The translations under genes were made by a program, and so were the position numbers. Under the pieces are notes generated by a model. The model did not search any database. It saw nothing but the letters and a program-made list of their open reading frames with translations, and was not told where the DNA came from. From an uncultured Chloroflexaceae bacterium (GTDB lineage: Bacteria; Chloroflexota; Chloroflexia; Chloroflexales; Chloroflexaceae): a stretch of 11,172 nucleotides of DNA. The stretch lies in the NCBI GenBank assembly GCA_937141995.1, contig CAKZQX010000673.1, positions 1-11,172 of the forward strand, written 5' to 3'. Position 1 is the first letter of the stretch. Each line of letters begins with the position of its first letter. Below, in pieces: positions 1-7,470 of this stretch.

Positions 1-811
1 GATTGGTTGACTCCGCTTCGGCTTTTCCCGCAACGGTTGCCTGATAGTCGGATGCGCTATCGGCGGTGGCGCTGGTGTCGGCCTGTGCTGCCATAACATC
101 CTTCAGCACGGTTTTGAACGCGTCCCGATTCGCTTCAGCCGCCTGCTGGATTGCCCTGGTCATATGCTCCTGTCGCTCCTTCTCGGATGCCAGGAACAAC
201 TCGGTGGGCACCGAAGCCGCCATATCCCGCCGGACAAGTTCGGCAAATAGCCGCCGCCCCAGATCCTGATGTTTGCGCGCAAACGGTGCCTGTTCGATCT
301 CCTTGAGCAGCTTAAACAGTTCAAAATCACTGTAGCTCTGCGCCGCGTTCCAGCAGGCCCGGCAGTATGCCGTGACAACCGTAATGGCCTCCTGCTTGAT
401 CTCCGGGTCGTGGTTCATAGTGTCATCCAGGAGCCACTGCAACTCAAAGCCCAGGTTGTAGCAGAAATCGGCCAGTTGCTCAACCAGGGCATTGGCGGCT
501 TCCGGCGACAGCCCGGTCAGCCATGCCTTGAGTTGGGCATCTTCAAAGGTGGCATCAGCAAACGCCTGAAACTGCTTCGCCGTTTCATACTTCTTCCCAC
601 CCGGCAGTCGGTTGCGCACACTCGACACATAGTTTTGCAAACGGCCCGGCTGTGACTGGTCTTTCCCCGCTTCGGTCTGCGCTGCCTCTTCGTTCGATTC
701 CGGCGTTCCGACGGTTTTCTCTAACTTCTTCTTGGCCTGCATATTGCGATCCACAAAAATCGCAATCGTTGCGCCGATCACAGCAGCAATAGCGATCGTC
801 ACGGTCACCAT
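1..811 (-). CDS. membrane-anchored protein of unknown function (partial, C-terminus beyond window)
   Basis: An open frame reads leftwards from an ATG at 811 for 270 codons without a stop and leaves the window, so the C-terminus is missing. The start is well supported: AGGAGG lies 7 nt upstream (819-824 on the plus strand). The protein opens with a single hydrophobic segment (about residues 3-20, VTVTIAIAAVIGATIAIFV) followed by basic residues (RNMQAKKKLEK), so it is probably an N-terminal anchor with a cytoplasmic body. The body (about 55-235) is helical in character, with Trp, Cys and Tyr clusters (for example FCYNLGFELQWLLDD and AYCRACWNAAQSY). The visible end is Ala/Thr/Ser-rich. I do not recognise a family. 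It lies downstream of the SPFH gene on the same strand and would have been about 90 bp from it before the MITE inserted, so the two may once have formed an operon. The reading frame is secure; the function is unknown. Confidence 0.75.
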   Translation of the reverse strand, partial: MVTVTIAIAAVIGATIAIFVDRNMQAKKKLEKTVGTPESNEEAAQTEAGKDQSQPGRLQNYVSSVRNRLPGGKKYETAKQFQAFADATFEDAQLKAWLTGLSPEAANALVEQLADFCYNLGFELQWLLDDTMNHDPEIKQEAITVVTAYCRACWNAAQSYSDFELFKLLKEIEQAPFARKHQDLGRRLFAELVRRDMAASVPTELFLASEKERQEHMTRAIQQAAEANRDAFKTVLKDVMAAQADTSATADSASDYQATVAGKAEAESTN

Positions 812-818
812 GGGTTAG

Positions 819-824
819 CCTCCT
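819..824 (-). promoter_or_regulatory. Shine-Dalgarno site AGGAGG for the left-edge gene
   Basis: The minus strand reads AGGAGG, then 7 nt, then ATG at 811. This full consensus ribosome-binding site fixes the start of the left-edge gene. Confidence 0.75.
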
Positions 825-854
825 CACTCAACTACTCGGTTATGCCAAAGCGAT

Positions 855-878
855 GAAACAGTCTGTCTGTTGCGTTTC
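855..878. repeat. small inverted repeat in the leader of the left-edge gene
   Basis: GAAACAG (855-861) is followed by TCTGT, then CTGTT (867-871) and GTTTC (874-878). This gives a stem of about 10 bp with a 2-nt bulge. It lies 44 bp upstream of the ATG at 811, in the short sequence between MITE copy 1 and that gene. It could be a weak operator or RNA hairpin. Nothing else is apparent in 812-898. Confidence 0.35.
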
Positions 879-898
879 CCACGACTTATGCGATCCTC

Positions 899-905
899 TT
901 AATTA
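899..905. repeat. left target-site duplication of MITE copy 1 (TTAATTA)
   Basis: TTAATTA directly abuts the left terminal inverted repeat and recurs in the same orientation at 1103-1109, abutting the right one. A 7-bp AT-rich direct repeat is the expected footprint of transposition. TAATTA is itself palindromic, so part of the match could instead belong to the inverted repeat. Confidence 0.7.
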
Positions 906-1102
906 CACGACGTACGCGGTGGGTCTGCAAACTGGGCGTTTGCACCCGGGAATGGCCCGATTCGCCTCCGGCAGCCATGGTATGCTCTTTTCTTGTTCAC
1001 AAAAAAATTCACGTTGTGAATTTTTTTGTGAACAAGATTCTGATCTCTTCCGCCCTGCCGGAGGCGAAATGCTCTGCCAGGTCAGTAACCGCGTACGTCC
1101 TG
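906..1102. mobile_element. MITE-like non-autonomous element, copy 1 (197 bp)
   Basis: The ends are 15-bp terminal inverted repeats: CACGACGTACGCGGT (906-920) and, read on the minus strand, CAGGACGTACGCGGT (1102-1088), one mismatch apart. TTAATTA flanks both sides as a 7-bp target duplication. Inside there is a hairpin at 921-947 (TGCAAAC/GTTTGCA extended by GGG/CCC), a perfect 14-bp inner inverted repeat (961-974 with 1055-1068), and a perfect 22-bp central hairpin (991-1037). No coding frame is credible, so it depends on a transposase not seen here. A relative occurs at 10953-11167. They share the TIR core TACGCGGT, a 23-bp identical block (1046-1068) and the same order of hairpins. The family of the mobilising transposase is not identifiable from the sequence alone; a structured extragenic repeat spread by another route is the alternative, but the target duplications argue for transposition. 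Confidence 0.82.
991..1037. repeat. perfect 22-bp hairpin in MITE copy 1
   Basis: The arms 991-1012 and 1016-1037 are perfectly complementary over 22 bp around a 3-nt loop (GTT). They include an A7/T7 block. The stem is too AT-rich, and lacks a trailing T-tract of its own, to be a classical intrinsic terminator. It lies downstream of the SPFH gene on the minus strand and would fold in read-through RNA from either strand. Confidence 0.9.
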
Positions 1103-1109
1103 TTAATTA
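1103..1109. repeat. right target-site duplication of MITE copy 1, containing the SPFH stop codon
   Basis: This is the second TTAATTA. On the minus strand the last three bases (1105-1103) are the TAA stop of the SPFH gene, so the element inserted immediately behind the stop codon and left the protein unchanged. Confidence 0.7.
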
Positions 1110-2209
1110 TTACCGACAGCCGTTTCTGCATCAGGGTCTTCCTCCAGCGGCTGCGTCGGCGTAATCGTGTCGGTATCATCGAGCAGTCCGTCCAGCGGCG
1201 CGGTTTCCGTGAGCGTACCTGTCTGCCCAAGCATGCCATCCAGCGGCAGGATGAGCGGCGCTTCGGTCGGCACCAGCATCACCCGAATATCTTCGGCCAG
1301 CTTCTCAATGTAGCGATAAGTCAACAGATCCCGATTCTCGGATATCACGCCCCCGATCAGGGAGAGCGCTTCGGCGCGGCCCTGCGCTTCGATCAGGATT
1401 GCATCGGCCTGCCCGCGGGCCAACCGGCGCATCCGCTCGGCCTCATAGTCGGCCTGGATCTGTGCCTCCAGCGCAACCTGTTTACTCTCGATAGCGGCGG
1501 CGTACTCCGGGGAGAAGGTAATATCCCGCAGCAAAAACGCATCGAGCACCAACCCGTTGTCGGCAAACTCTTCACGCAGGCGGCGGTCAAGGTCGGCCTC
1601 CAGATCGCGGCGGGAAGAACTATTGACCTCTTCAACGGTAAACTGCGACACCTGCCGCCGTACGAGGGCGCGGGTCATGGGGCGCACAAATTCCTGGCGG
1701 TACCGATCCTGCCATTCGACATGCAGCAACACGGCCTGCTGCCGAGCAACGCGAAAGATAACCGAGCAGTTGAGCAGCACTTCCTGTCCATCGCTGGTAC
1801 GGGCACGGATCGAGTCGTCCCCCAGTTCGTCCCCCTCGTCATAGCTGCTTGCCATCGTATAGGTTTGCCAGGCGATGGGGTAGCGCGTCACCCGTTCCAC
1901 AAACGGCATAACCAGATGGAACCCACCAGTGAGGGGTTGGGGGCGTACACCGCCGACTGACGGAAACGAGACGACCACACCAACCTCGTTTGGGCGGATA
2001 AATACTACCGAAAACGCCAGCATATTAATAATAAGAACAATAATCAGCGGAATGACAACCGGGAACGAGAAGAGGCGGACAATCGCCGTCAGAATACCTT
2101 CACGCCAGAGGTTTCTGATGAAGAAGATTACCACATGGAAGACCAGGAAGCCTGCTGCAATGATACCGGCAATTTGTAAAAAATAATCGAGATCGCGAAA
2201 AGTGGTCAT
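1103..2209 (-). CDS. SPFH/band-7 (prohibitin/HflK-like) membrane protein
   Basis: This is a 368-residue protein. Two hydrophobic segments (about residues 9-31 and 48-71) precede an SPFH domain (about 70-240) that begins VVFIRPNEVGVVVSF, with typical features such as GGFHLVMPFVERVTRYP and LRDITFSPEYAAAIESKQVA. A charged Ala/Glu/Arg coiled-coil region follows (about 236-285), then an acidic Thr-rich tail. Proteins of this family form oligomeric scaffolds in membrane microdomains and modulate proteases such as FtsH; the partner here is unknown. The tail holds two 16-residue near-repeats (PLDGMLGQTGTLTETA at 322-337, PLDGLLDDTDTITPTQ at 338-353). The ATG at 2209 has GAGG about 11 nt upstream. The gene is divergent from the ABC gene, and its stop codon forms the edge of the MITE target duplication. 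The family call is firm; the specific role is not. Confidence 0.88.
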   Translation of the reverse strand: MTTFRDLDYFLQIAGIIAAGFLVFHVVIFFIRNLWREGILTAIVRLFSFPVVIPLIIVLIINMLAFSVVFIRPNEVGVVVSFPSVGGVRPQPLTGGFHLVMPFVERVTRYPIAWQTYTMASSYDEGDELGDDSIRARTSDGQEVLLNCSVIFRVARQQAVLLHVEWQDRYRQEFVRPMTRALVRRQVSQFTVEEVNSSSRRDLEADLDRRLREEFADNGLVLDAFLLRDITFSPEYAAAIESKQVALEAQIQADYEAERMRRLARGQADAILIEAQGRAEALSLIGGVISENRDLLTYRYIEKLAEDIRVMLVPTEAPLILPLDGMLGQTGTLTETAPLDGLLDDTDTITPTQPLEEDPDAETAVGNN

Positions 2210-2236
2210 CTCGCTTGTGTCCTCATTCTCCGCAGT

Positions 2237-2265
2237 TTGAAAATTAGCCGACTAGTGTTGATGAT
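2237..2265 (+). promoter_or_regulatory. possible sigma-70-type promoter for the ABC operon
   Basis: TTGAAA (2237-2242) and GATGAT (2260-2265) are 17 bp apart. They resemble -35 and -10 boxes (the -10 matches TATAAT at 4 of 6 positions). They sit just upstream of the four-copy repeat and about 190 bp before the ABC start. Such matches arise often by chance. Confidence 0.25.
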
Positions 2266-2271
2266 AGGATG

Positions 2272-2335
2272 AGAACGCCTTGTAAACGCCTTATTTCGTG
2301 AACAGTCTGCACGCAAGGCGTTCATAAGGCGTTTT
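2272..2335. promoter_or_regulatory. four-copy AACGCCTT motif in interleaved inverted repeats (operator or RNA switch candidate)
   Basis: AACGCCTT occurs at 2274-2281 and 2285-2292, and its complement AAGGCGTT at 2315-2322 and 2326-2333. Each pair is offset by 11 bp, about one helical turn. Nested pairing gives a stem of roughly 19 bp with a small internal mismatch and a loop at 2293-2314. Longer exact matches pair the first copy with the third (GAACGCCTTG, 10 bp) and the second with the fourth (AAACGCCTTAT, 11 bp), which are mutually interleaved. The site lies in the divergent region, 62 bp from the SPFH start and about 120 bp before the ABC start. It could be a multi-site operator or, if transcribed, a leader with alternative folds. 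No known regulator is recognised. Confidence 0.6.
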
Positions 2336-2455
2336 CATGCTACGCTTGTGCCGGTGCTCGCGGATTGTAGAGACTGATGAGAAGTTGCTTGAACAGTTGT
2401 CAACTTGAGCCAACGCTGTTAAGCCACCGATGCATCGCCGGAACTTACCGCAGCT

Positions 2456-5400
2456 ATGCGTACTGAATCCCTGCGAATGAATGCGAATACCACCCGGCGG
2501 CGGGCTTTGCTCGCGCCGACAGTTCGCCAGAGCCCAACGCGTAGTGCCGCCCTGGCCGCGCTGCAGTCGATCCTGCAGGGCTATGGCCGCTCCACCGCTG
2601 CAGTTGATGCGCTTGCCATGGCTCCCGCCCCTACCGAAACGTACTCCCCCAGGACACTCACCCGGCTGGCCGAACAGGTCGGGCTGGAACCCCGTTGCCG
2701 CTTCGCCCCGGTTGAGCATCTGGCTGCGCCCGGTTGTATCGAGCTTCCGGCGCTGGTCTGGGCCGCACCGGATGAGCATGAAGCCGAACGCCTCCTCGTC
2801 CTCTGGCGGCGCGTCGGCCCCTGGGTGCAGGTCATGGATACGGCCCAGGGGTTGCGCCGGCTGCACACCGCCGCGCTGACCCGGCAGGTTGCCGGCGAGG
2901 CGATCCCGATAACCGGCCAGGAGTGGCGTGATGCTGCGGCATCGCCGGCCTTCACAACGTACTGGCAGCAGCGCCTGCGCAGTTATGGGTTTGAGCCACA
3001 ACCGGCGGCAGCGTTTATCGACCAGGCGCAGGTGGCACCCGGCTGGTACCCCCTCGCCGCCCTGGATGCGGCCGTGCGTATGGTTGATCAATTGATCGCG
3101 GGCGGAGCGCTACGGCCCGGCTCAGCGGCACGCGCAACCCTGGAGCAGCTCTACACGCAGGCGCTGGCGGACGGTCCCGCACAACAGCAGGCCATCCCGG
3201 AAAGCTACTGGTCGGTTGTTCCGGCAGTTCCGGCACTACCTGCGCCGGACAGCACCCCGCCAGACGCAGAACAGTTGCTGTTTCACGGCACCTGGCTGAT
3301 CGAACTGGACGCACCTCCAGCCACCACGCCGGCAGAACCAGCCGCAGCCGAACCGGAACCGGCAGCGGCAACGCCACCGCGCCTGACCACACCCGGCGCA
3401 CAGACGATCTTTGCCTTTTTGCGGCGCGAGAGTCTGCTCAGTTTTAGCATCCTGGGGGCCGCCCTGCTCTTTGCCTCCGGCGCGGTGGTGCTGGAGGCGC
3501 TGCTGCTGCGTAGCGCAATGACGCTGGGGGTGCTCTTTCCAACGGCCCAGCAGCAGACGCTTCTGCTCGGATCACTGCTGCTCTTTGTGGTTGTGCTGCT
3601 CTTTCTGGAGTGGCATATCAACAGCACGGTTGCCCGCATCGGCCGCCGGCTGGATGCGCGGCTGCGGATGGCGGTGCTGGAGCAGTTGCCCGGCATCAGC
3701 GCGCATGCCCTGCAACAGCATGCCACCGCCGACCAGATGGAGCGTATCCACGCCTCGCGCGATCTGCACAACTTGCCGGAATTTGTCACCCGCGTGATCC
3801 GCACCCTGCTGCTGCTGCTTTTCACCCTGGTCGGGATTACCTGGATCGATCCGCTCAGCGCGCTACCGGCACTGCTGATTGTCGTGGTGACGGTTGGGCC
3901 ATTCTGGATCGGGCGAACCTTGCTGGATGCGCTGAACCTCGACACGCGCACGCACCTGGGCCACCTGATGCGCTTCTACCTTGACGGGATGCTCGGACTG
4001 GTGCCGATTCAGGTGCATAGCGCCGAGCGGACGATGCGGCGCGTCTATGAGCGCTACCTGGCAAACTGGATCGGCAGTATGCTGGAGCTGGCCAAAGCCG
4101 AATTCTGGATTGCCGCGCTGGAGCAGACCGGCAGTCATCTGCTGATTGCGCTAACAATTCTGCTGTTTGTGGCACGGAACGGCAGCATTGTCGAACTGCC
4201 GCTGCTGCTCTTCTGGCTGTTTCAACTGGCGCTGCTGGGGCGTGATCTGGCGCGCCAGGTGTTTCGCACGCTGAATGAGCAGAGCAAATGCACCCGCTTC
4301 ACCGATCTGCTGGATGCGTATACCCACACTGAGCCGCCGCCCGCGACCACCAGCACGCCGTCGGCTGCGGCAACTCCGGCAACCGACGCGACAACTGCAG
4401 CCGAGGCAACGGGTGTTGCCATTGATTTTGCCGACGTCAGTGTGCAGGCGGGCGAAGCCACGATTCTACAGCCGTTTGACCTGACCATTGCGGCGGGCAG
4501 CCATGTTGCCATTGTCGGACCCTCGGGCGCGGGGAAGTCAACCCTGGTAGGCCTGCTCTCCGGGCGGCAGCCGGCCGCCAGCGGAACAATCACCCTGGAT
4601 GGGCAACCGCTCACGCCCGCAACCCTGGCCGCGTTGCGCCGGCAGACCGCCTGGGTCGATCCGCTGGTGCAGATCTGGAACCGCTCCCTGCTCTACAATC
4701 TGGCCTATGGCGGGGAGCGCCTGGCGCTACCGCACCTGCTGGAGCAGGCCGATCTGCGTCCGGTGATTGGCGCCCTGCCGGATGGTATGCAGAGTCCCCT
4801 TGGTGAGCGCGGGCGGCGCGTGTCGGGTGGGCAGGGGCAGCGGGTGCGCCTGGGACGCGCGCTGCAGCGCCCGGATGCCCGTCTGGTGATCCTGGATGAG
4901 CCGTTTCGCGGGCTGGACCGGGAGCAGCGGACCGCGTTGCTGGCCCGGGCGCGGGCCTACTGGGGCGACACCACGCTGCTCTGTATTACCCACGATGTGC
5001 GTGATACCGACGATTTTGAACGGGTGCTGGTGGTTGCGGATGGACGCATCGTTGAGGATGGTTCGCCGTCGGAACTGCGGGACAAGCCCGACTCGCACTA
5101 CCGGGCACTGCTGGAGGCGGAACAGGCCGTGCGCGAACGGCTCTGGGCCGGGCCCGATGTCCCCTGGCGCACACTCCAACTCGAAAACGGTATGTTGCAG
5201 GAGTACACCAGCACAAACGGGGCAACGGCTGCGCCCACAGCCACCGCCGCCATCCCGCCCGAACTGCGGACGGAAGCCGCCCCACCTCCCCCGGCAAACG
5301 CCGAGGAGCGCTACCCGCTGAGCTGGAATAGTGTCGATCTGGATGCAGCCGTGCGTGCCCTGGCCTATGCCACCGGCCTGAGCGTCAAGCAACCCGCGCC

Positions 5401-7417
5401 ACCACCACCGGAGCGCCAGGATAGGCCGCAGGCGCAACGGCTTGAGCAGCAACTGGAGATGGTCGCCAGCCGCCTGAACCTGGAGATCGAGCCGCTTGAA
5501 GTAGCCTACGGTGAACTGACGGCAATCCTGCGCTACGCCGGCCCGGCGCTAATCCGGCTGCCCGATCAGCGGCTGCTCCTGCTGCTGGGAACAACGCCCT
5601 GGTGGGCCACCATTCTCGCGCCCAACCTGCGGCGCCGGCGGATGCCGTTGAGCCGGCTGCAAGAGTTGATCTGCCGACCGCTGGATGCCCCACGCATGCC
5701 GGAGGTTGAGGCCACCCTCGCCGGCCTGCCGCTGCTGCCGCGACAGCAGGCGCCGGCACGGCGGGTGCTGCTGGAGGCGCGGCTCGCCGACAAAACCGTG
5801 GGTGAGATCCGGCTCTTGCGGTTGCCGGCCGGCGCACCGCTGCGGCAGCAGATACGGCAGGCCGGGTTGCTGCGCTATCTGGCGATGGCCCTGGGGGGCG
5901 AGTTGCTGAGCAGCCTGCTCTATGTGGGCGTCTTCGCGCTGCTGCTCCTGACTATCGCCGAACAGCGGGTTGCCGGCGGCTGGATGGTGGCGGCGCTGCT
6001 GCTCTTGCTGATGCGAGTACCGGCCGAGATGACCCGCTGGTTGGGCGAACAGTTTGTTGCAGTAGGGCTACGCGATATCATCAAGCGGCGGCTGTTCCAC
6101 GGGGTGCTCCAGCTTGATCCTGACCGGGTGAAGCAGCATGGCACGGGCCAGTTCCTGGGGTGGGTGATGGAGTCGGAGCGATTGGAACAGGCAGCGCAGG
6201 CGGTGCCCTTCCTACTCAACACCCTGGTCGCTTTGGGGGTGGCGGGGGTGCTGCTGGCGCTGGGCGCGGGGGGCATCCTGCACAGTCTGGTGCTGCTGCT
6301 CTGGCTGCTGCTGCTGGGCCTGCTCGCGCGTGGATCGTTGCGGGCCTACCTGGAACAGCGAACCTACCATCATCAGATGACGCGTGATCTGCTGGAGCGG
6401 ATGGAGGGCCATCAGACCCGGCTGGTGCAGGAAGATCCGCAGCGCTGGCACGATGAAGAAGATCAAGAGCTGGCCCACTACCACCTGCTCTCGCTGCACG
6501 ACGACTACTACCGCACGCTGATGGCGGTGGTGATGCCCTACGGCTGGTTGGCCGTCAGTCTGCTGACGCTACTGCCGGCCTTTCTGCTGCAACCGGATGC
6601 CTGGGCGCAACTGGGGAGTAGCTTTCTGGGCATCCTCTGGGTGTTCCAACTGCTGCGCGCCGCGCTAACGGATCTGTTTGATCTCATCCGGGCGATTGGT
6701 GCGCGGCGGATGCTGGAACCGATTGAGGCGGCCGCTACCGGCTCCGACCGCCCACTCCACACGCGGTCCTGCCCGGCGCACCTGGCAAACCGCCGGACGG
6801 AAGAACATCCGCTGCTGGAGATGCAGCAGGTCCGCTTTGCCTACCCCGACCAGGAGCGCCCGACCCTGGCAGACTGTGATCTGCATATTTACCCGGGCAA
6901 CCGACTGCTCCTGACCGGGCCGTCCGGCGGGGGCAAATCGACCCTGGCAGCCCTGCTGTCCGGGCAGCGCGCCCCCCAGTCGGGGATGCTCTTCCTGTAC
7001 GGACTTGACCGGCAGACCCTGGGTGCTGCATGCTGGCGGAGTCAGGTGGTCATCGCGCCACAATTTCACGAGAACCATATTATTGATGCGTCGCTGCTCT
7101 TCAACCTTCTGCTGGGGCGGGCATGGCCACCGCTGCCGGAGGATATCGCAGCGACGGAAGCCCTCTGTCATGAACTGGGACTGACGCCGCTGATCGAGCG
7201 GATGCCGCGCGGGTTGTATGAGCCGGTGGGCACGACGGGCTGGCAGCTCTCGCATGGCGAACGCAGCCGGGTTTATATTGCGCGGGCGCTGCTGCAGGGA
7301 GCCGGCATCATTATTCTTGATGAGAGCTTCGGCTCCCTCGATCCGCATAGCATGCAGGCAGCGCTCCGCTGTGCGCTGACCCATGCCCGGACGCTGCTGG
7401 TGATTGCCCATCCGTAG
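2456..7417 (+). CDS. tandem-fused double ABC exporter with degenerate C39-like domains
   Basis: One 1653-residue chain carries two exporter halves, probably forming a complete transporter in the inner membrane. Half 1: a C39-peptidase-like domain without a catalytic Cys/His pair (about 68-180; core LPALVWAA...VQVMDTAQGLRRL), a membrane domain (about 325-610), and NBD1 with Walker A GPSGAGKST (688-696), signature VSGGQ (789-793), Walker B LVILDEP (810-816) and switch His846. Half 2: another C39-like stretch (about 995-1100), a membrane domain (about 1138-1405), and NBD2 with Walker A GPSGGGKST (1488-1496), Q-loop Gln1536, signature LSHGE (1598-1602), Walker B ILDES and switch His1652. Pro/Ala/Thr-rich linkers join the parts. 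An in-frame TAA at 2420-2422 limits the start; ATG 2456 is first and ATG 2477 is possible, both with weak ribosome-binding sites. The closest known style is exporters of NHLM/bacteriocin clusters (inference). Substrate unknown. Confidence 0.9.
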   Translation: MRTESLRMNANTTRRRALLAPTVRQSPTRSAALAALQSILQGYGRSTAAVDALAMAPAPTETYSPRTLTRLAEQVGLEPRCRFAPVEHLAAPGCIELPALVWAAPDEHEAERLLVLWRRVGPWVQVMDTAQGLRRLHTAALTRQVAGEAIPITGQEWRDAAASPAFTTYWQQRLRSYGFEPQPAAAFIDQAQVAPGWYPLAALDAAVRMVDQLIAGGALRPGSAARATLEQLYTQALADGPAQQQAIPESYWSVVPAVPALPAPDSTPPDAEQLLFHGTWLIELDAPPATTPAEPAAAEPEPAAATPPRLTTPGAQTIFAFLRRESLLSFSILGAALLFASGAVVLEALLLRSAMTLGVLFPTAQQQTLLLGSLLLFVVVLLFLEWHINSTVARIGRRLDARLRMAVLEQLPGISAHALQQHATADQMERIHASRDLHNLPEFVTRVIRTLLLLLFTLVGITWIDPLSALPALLIVVVTVGPFWIGRTLLDALNLDTRTHLGHLMRFYLDGMLGLVPIQVHSAERTMRRVYERYLANWIGSMLELAKAEFWIAALEQTGSHLLIALTILLFVARNGSIVELPLLLFWLFQLALLGRDLARQVFRTLNEQSKCTRFTDLLDAYTHTEPPPATTSTPSAAATPATDATTAAEATGVAIDFADVSVQAGEATILQPFDLTIAAGSHVAIVGPSGAGKSTLVGLLSGRQPAASGTITLDGQPLTPATLAALRRQTAWVDPLVQIWNRSLLYNLAYGGERLALPHLLEQADLRPVIGALPDGMQSPLGERGRRVSGGQGQRVRLGRALQRPDARLVILDEPFRGLDREQRTALLARARAYWGDTTLLCITHDVRDTDDFERVLVVADGRIVEDGSPSELRDKPDSHYRALLEAEQAVRERLWAGPDVPWRTLQLENGMLQEYTSTNGATAAPTATAAIPPELRTEAAPPPPANAEERYPLSWNSVDLDAAVRALAYATGLSVKQPAPPPPERQDRPQAQRLEQQLEMVASRLNLEIEPLEVAYGELTAILRYAGPALIRLPDQRLLLLLGTTPWWATILAPNLRRRRMPLSRLQELICRPLDAPRMPEVEATLAGLPLLPRQQAPARRVLLEARLADKTVGEIRLLRLPAGAPLRQQIRQAGLLRYLAMALGGELLSSLLYVGVFALLLLTIAEQRVAGGWMVAALLLLLMRVPAEMTRWLGEQFVAVGLRDIIKRRLFHGVLQLDPDRVKQHGTGQFLGWVMESERLEQAAQAVPFLLNTLVALGVAGVLLALGAGGILHSLVLLLWLLLLGLLARGSLRAYLEQRTYHHQMTRDLLERMEGHQTRLVQEDPQRWHDEEDQELAHYHLLSLHDDYYRTLMAVVMPYGWLAVSLLTLLPAFLLQPDAWAQLGSSFLGILWVFQLLRAALTDLFDLIRAIGARRMLEPIEAAATGSDRPLHTRSCPAHLANRRTEEHPLLEMQQVRFAYPDQERPTLADCDLHIYPGNRLLLTGPSGGGKSTLAALLSGQRAPQSGMLFLYGLDRQTLGAACWRSQVVIAPQFHENHIIDASLLFNLLLGRAWPPLPEDIAATEALCHELGLTPLIERMPRGLYEPVGTTGWQLSHGERSRVYIARALLQGAGIIILDESFGSLDPHSMQAALRCALTHARTLLVIAHP

Positions 7418-7418
7418 G

Positions 7419-7446
7419 GCGTTCTAACGTTGAAACGTTCTAACGC
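7419..7446. repeat. quasi-palindrome with 10-bp direct repeat between ABC and ATPase genes
   Basis: CGTTCTAACG occurs at 7420-7429 and again at 7436-7445. The whole block also folds on itself: GCGTT (7419-7423) pairs with AACGC (7442-7446), and CGTT (7428-7431) with AACG (7434-7437). It starts 2 bp after the ABC stop. It could be an RNA-processing or stability hairpin that adjusts expression between the two genes, or a protein-binding site. No T-tract follows, so it is not an obvious terminator. Confidence 0.5.
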
Positions 7447-7455
7447 AAAAGAACC

Positions 7456-7461
7456 GGAAGG
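7456..7461 (+). promoter_or_regulatory. ribosome-binding site GGAAGG of the P-type ATPase
   Basis: GGAAGG ends 9 nt before the ATG at 7471 (AAGGTG, 7458-7463, ends 7 nt before). This supports that start. Confidence 0.55.
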
Positions 7462-7470
7462 TGTTTAGAT

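Noticed and set aside
160..827. Open frames at 66-269, 269-655, 160-378 and 585-827
   Set aside because: All overlap the uninterrupted 270-codon minus-strand frame that starts at 811 with a strong ribosome-binding site, so they are shadows.
991..1037. The central MITE hairpin as a rho-independent terminator for the SPFH gene
   Set aside because: The stem is A/T-dominated and its T7 is inside the stem, not after a GC-rich stem. Long perfect pairing may still affect RNA, but it does not fit the intrinsic-terminator pattern.
853..1960. Plus-strand open frames at 853-1164 and 977-1960
   Set aside because: They run through the hairpin element and antisense to the SPFH gene, and their proteins have no recognisable domain. 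The minus-strand SPFH frame explains the region.
2291..7411. Long minus-strand frames of 220-266 codons opposite the ABC gene (for example 2291-3091, 4727-5452, 6665-7411)
   Set aside because: The sense strand encodes continuous ABC domains with all motifs. GC-rich codon bias leaves the opposite frames open by default.
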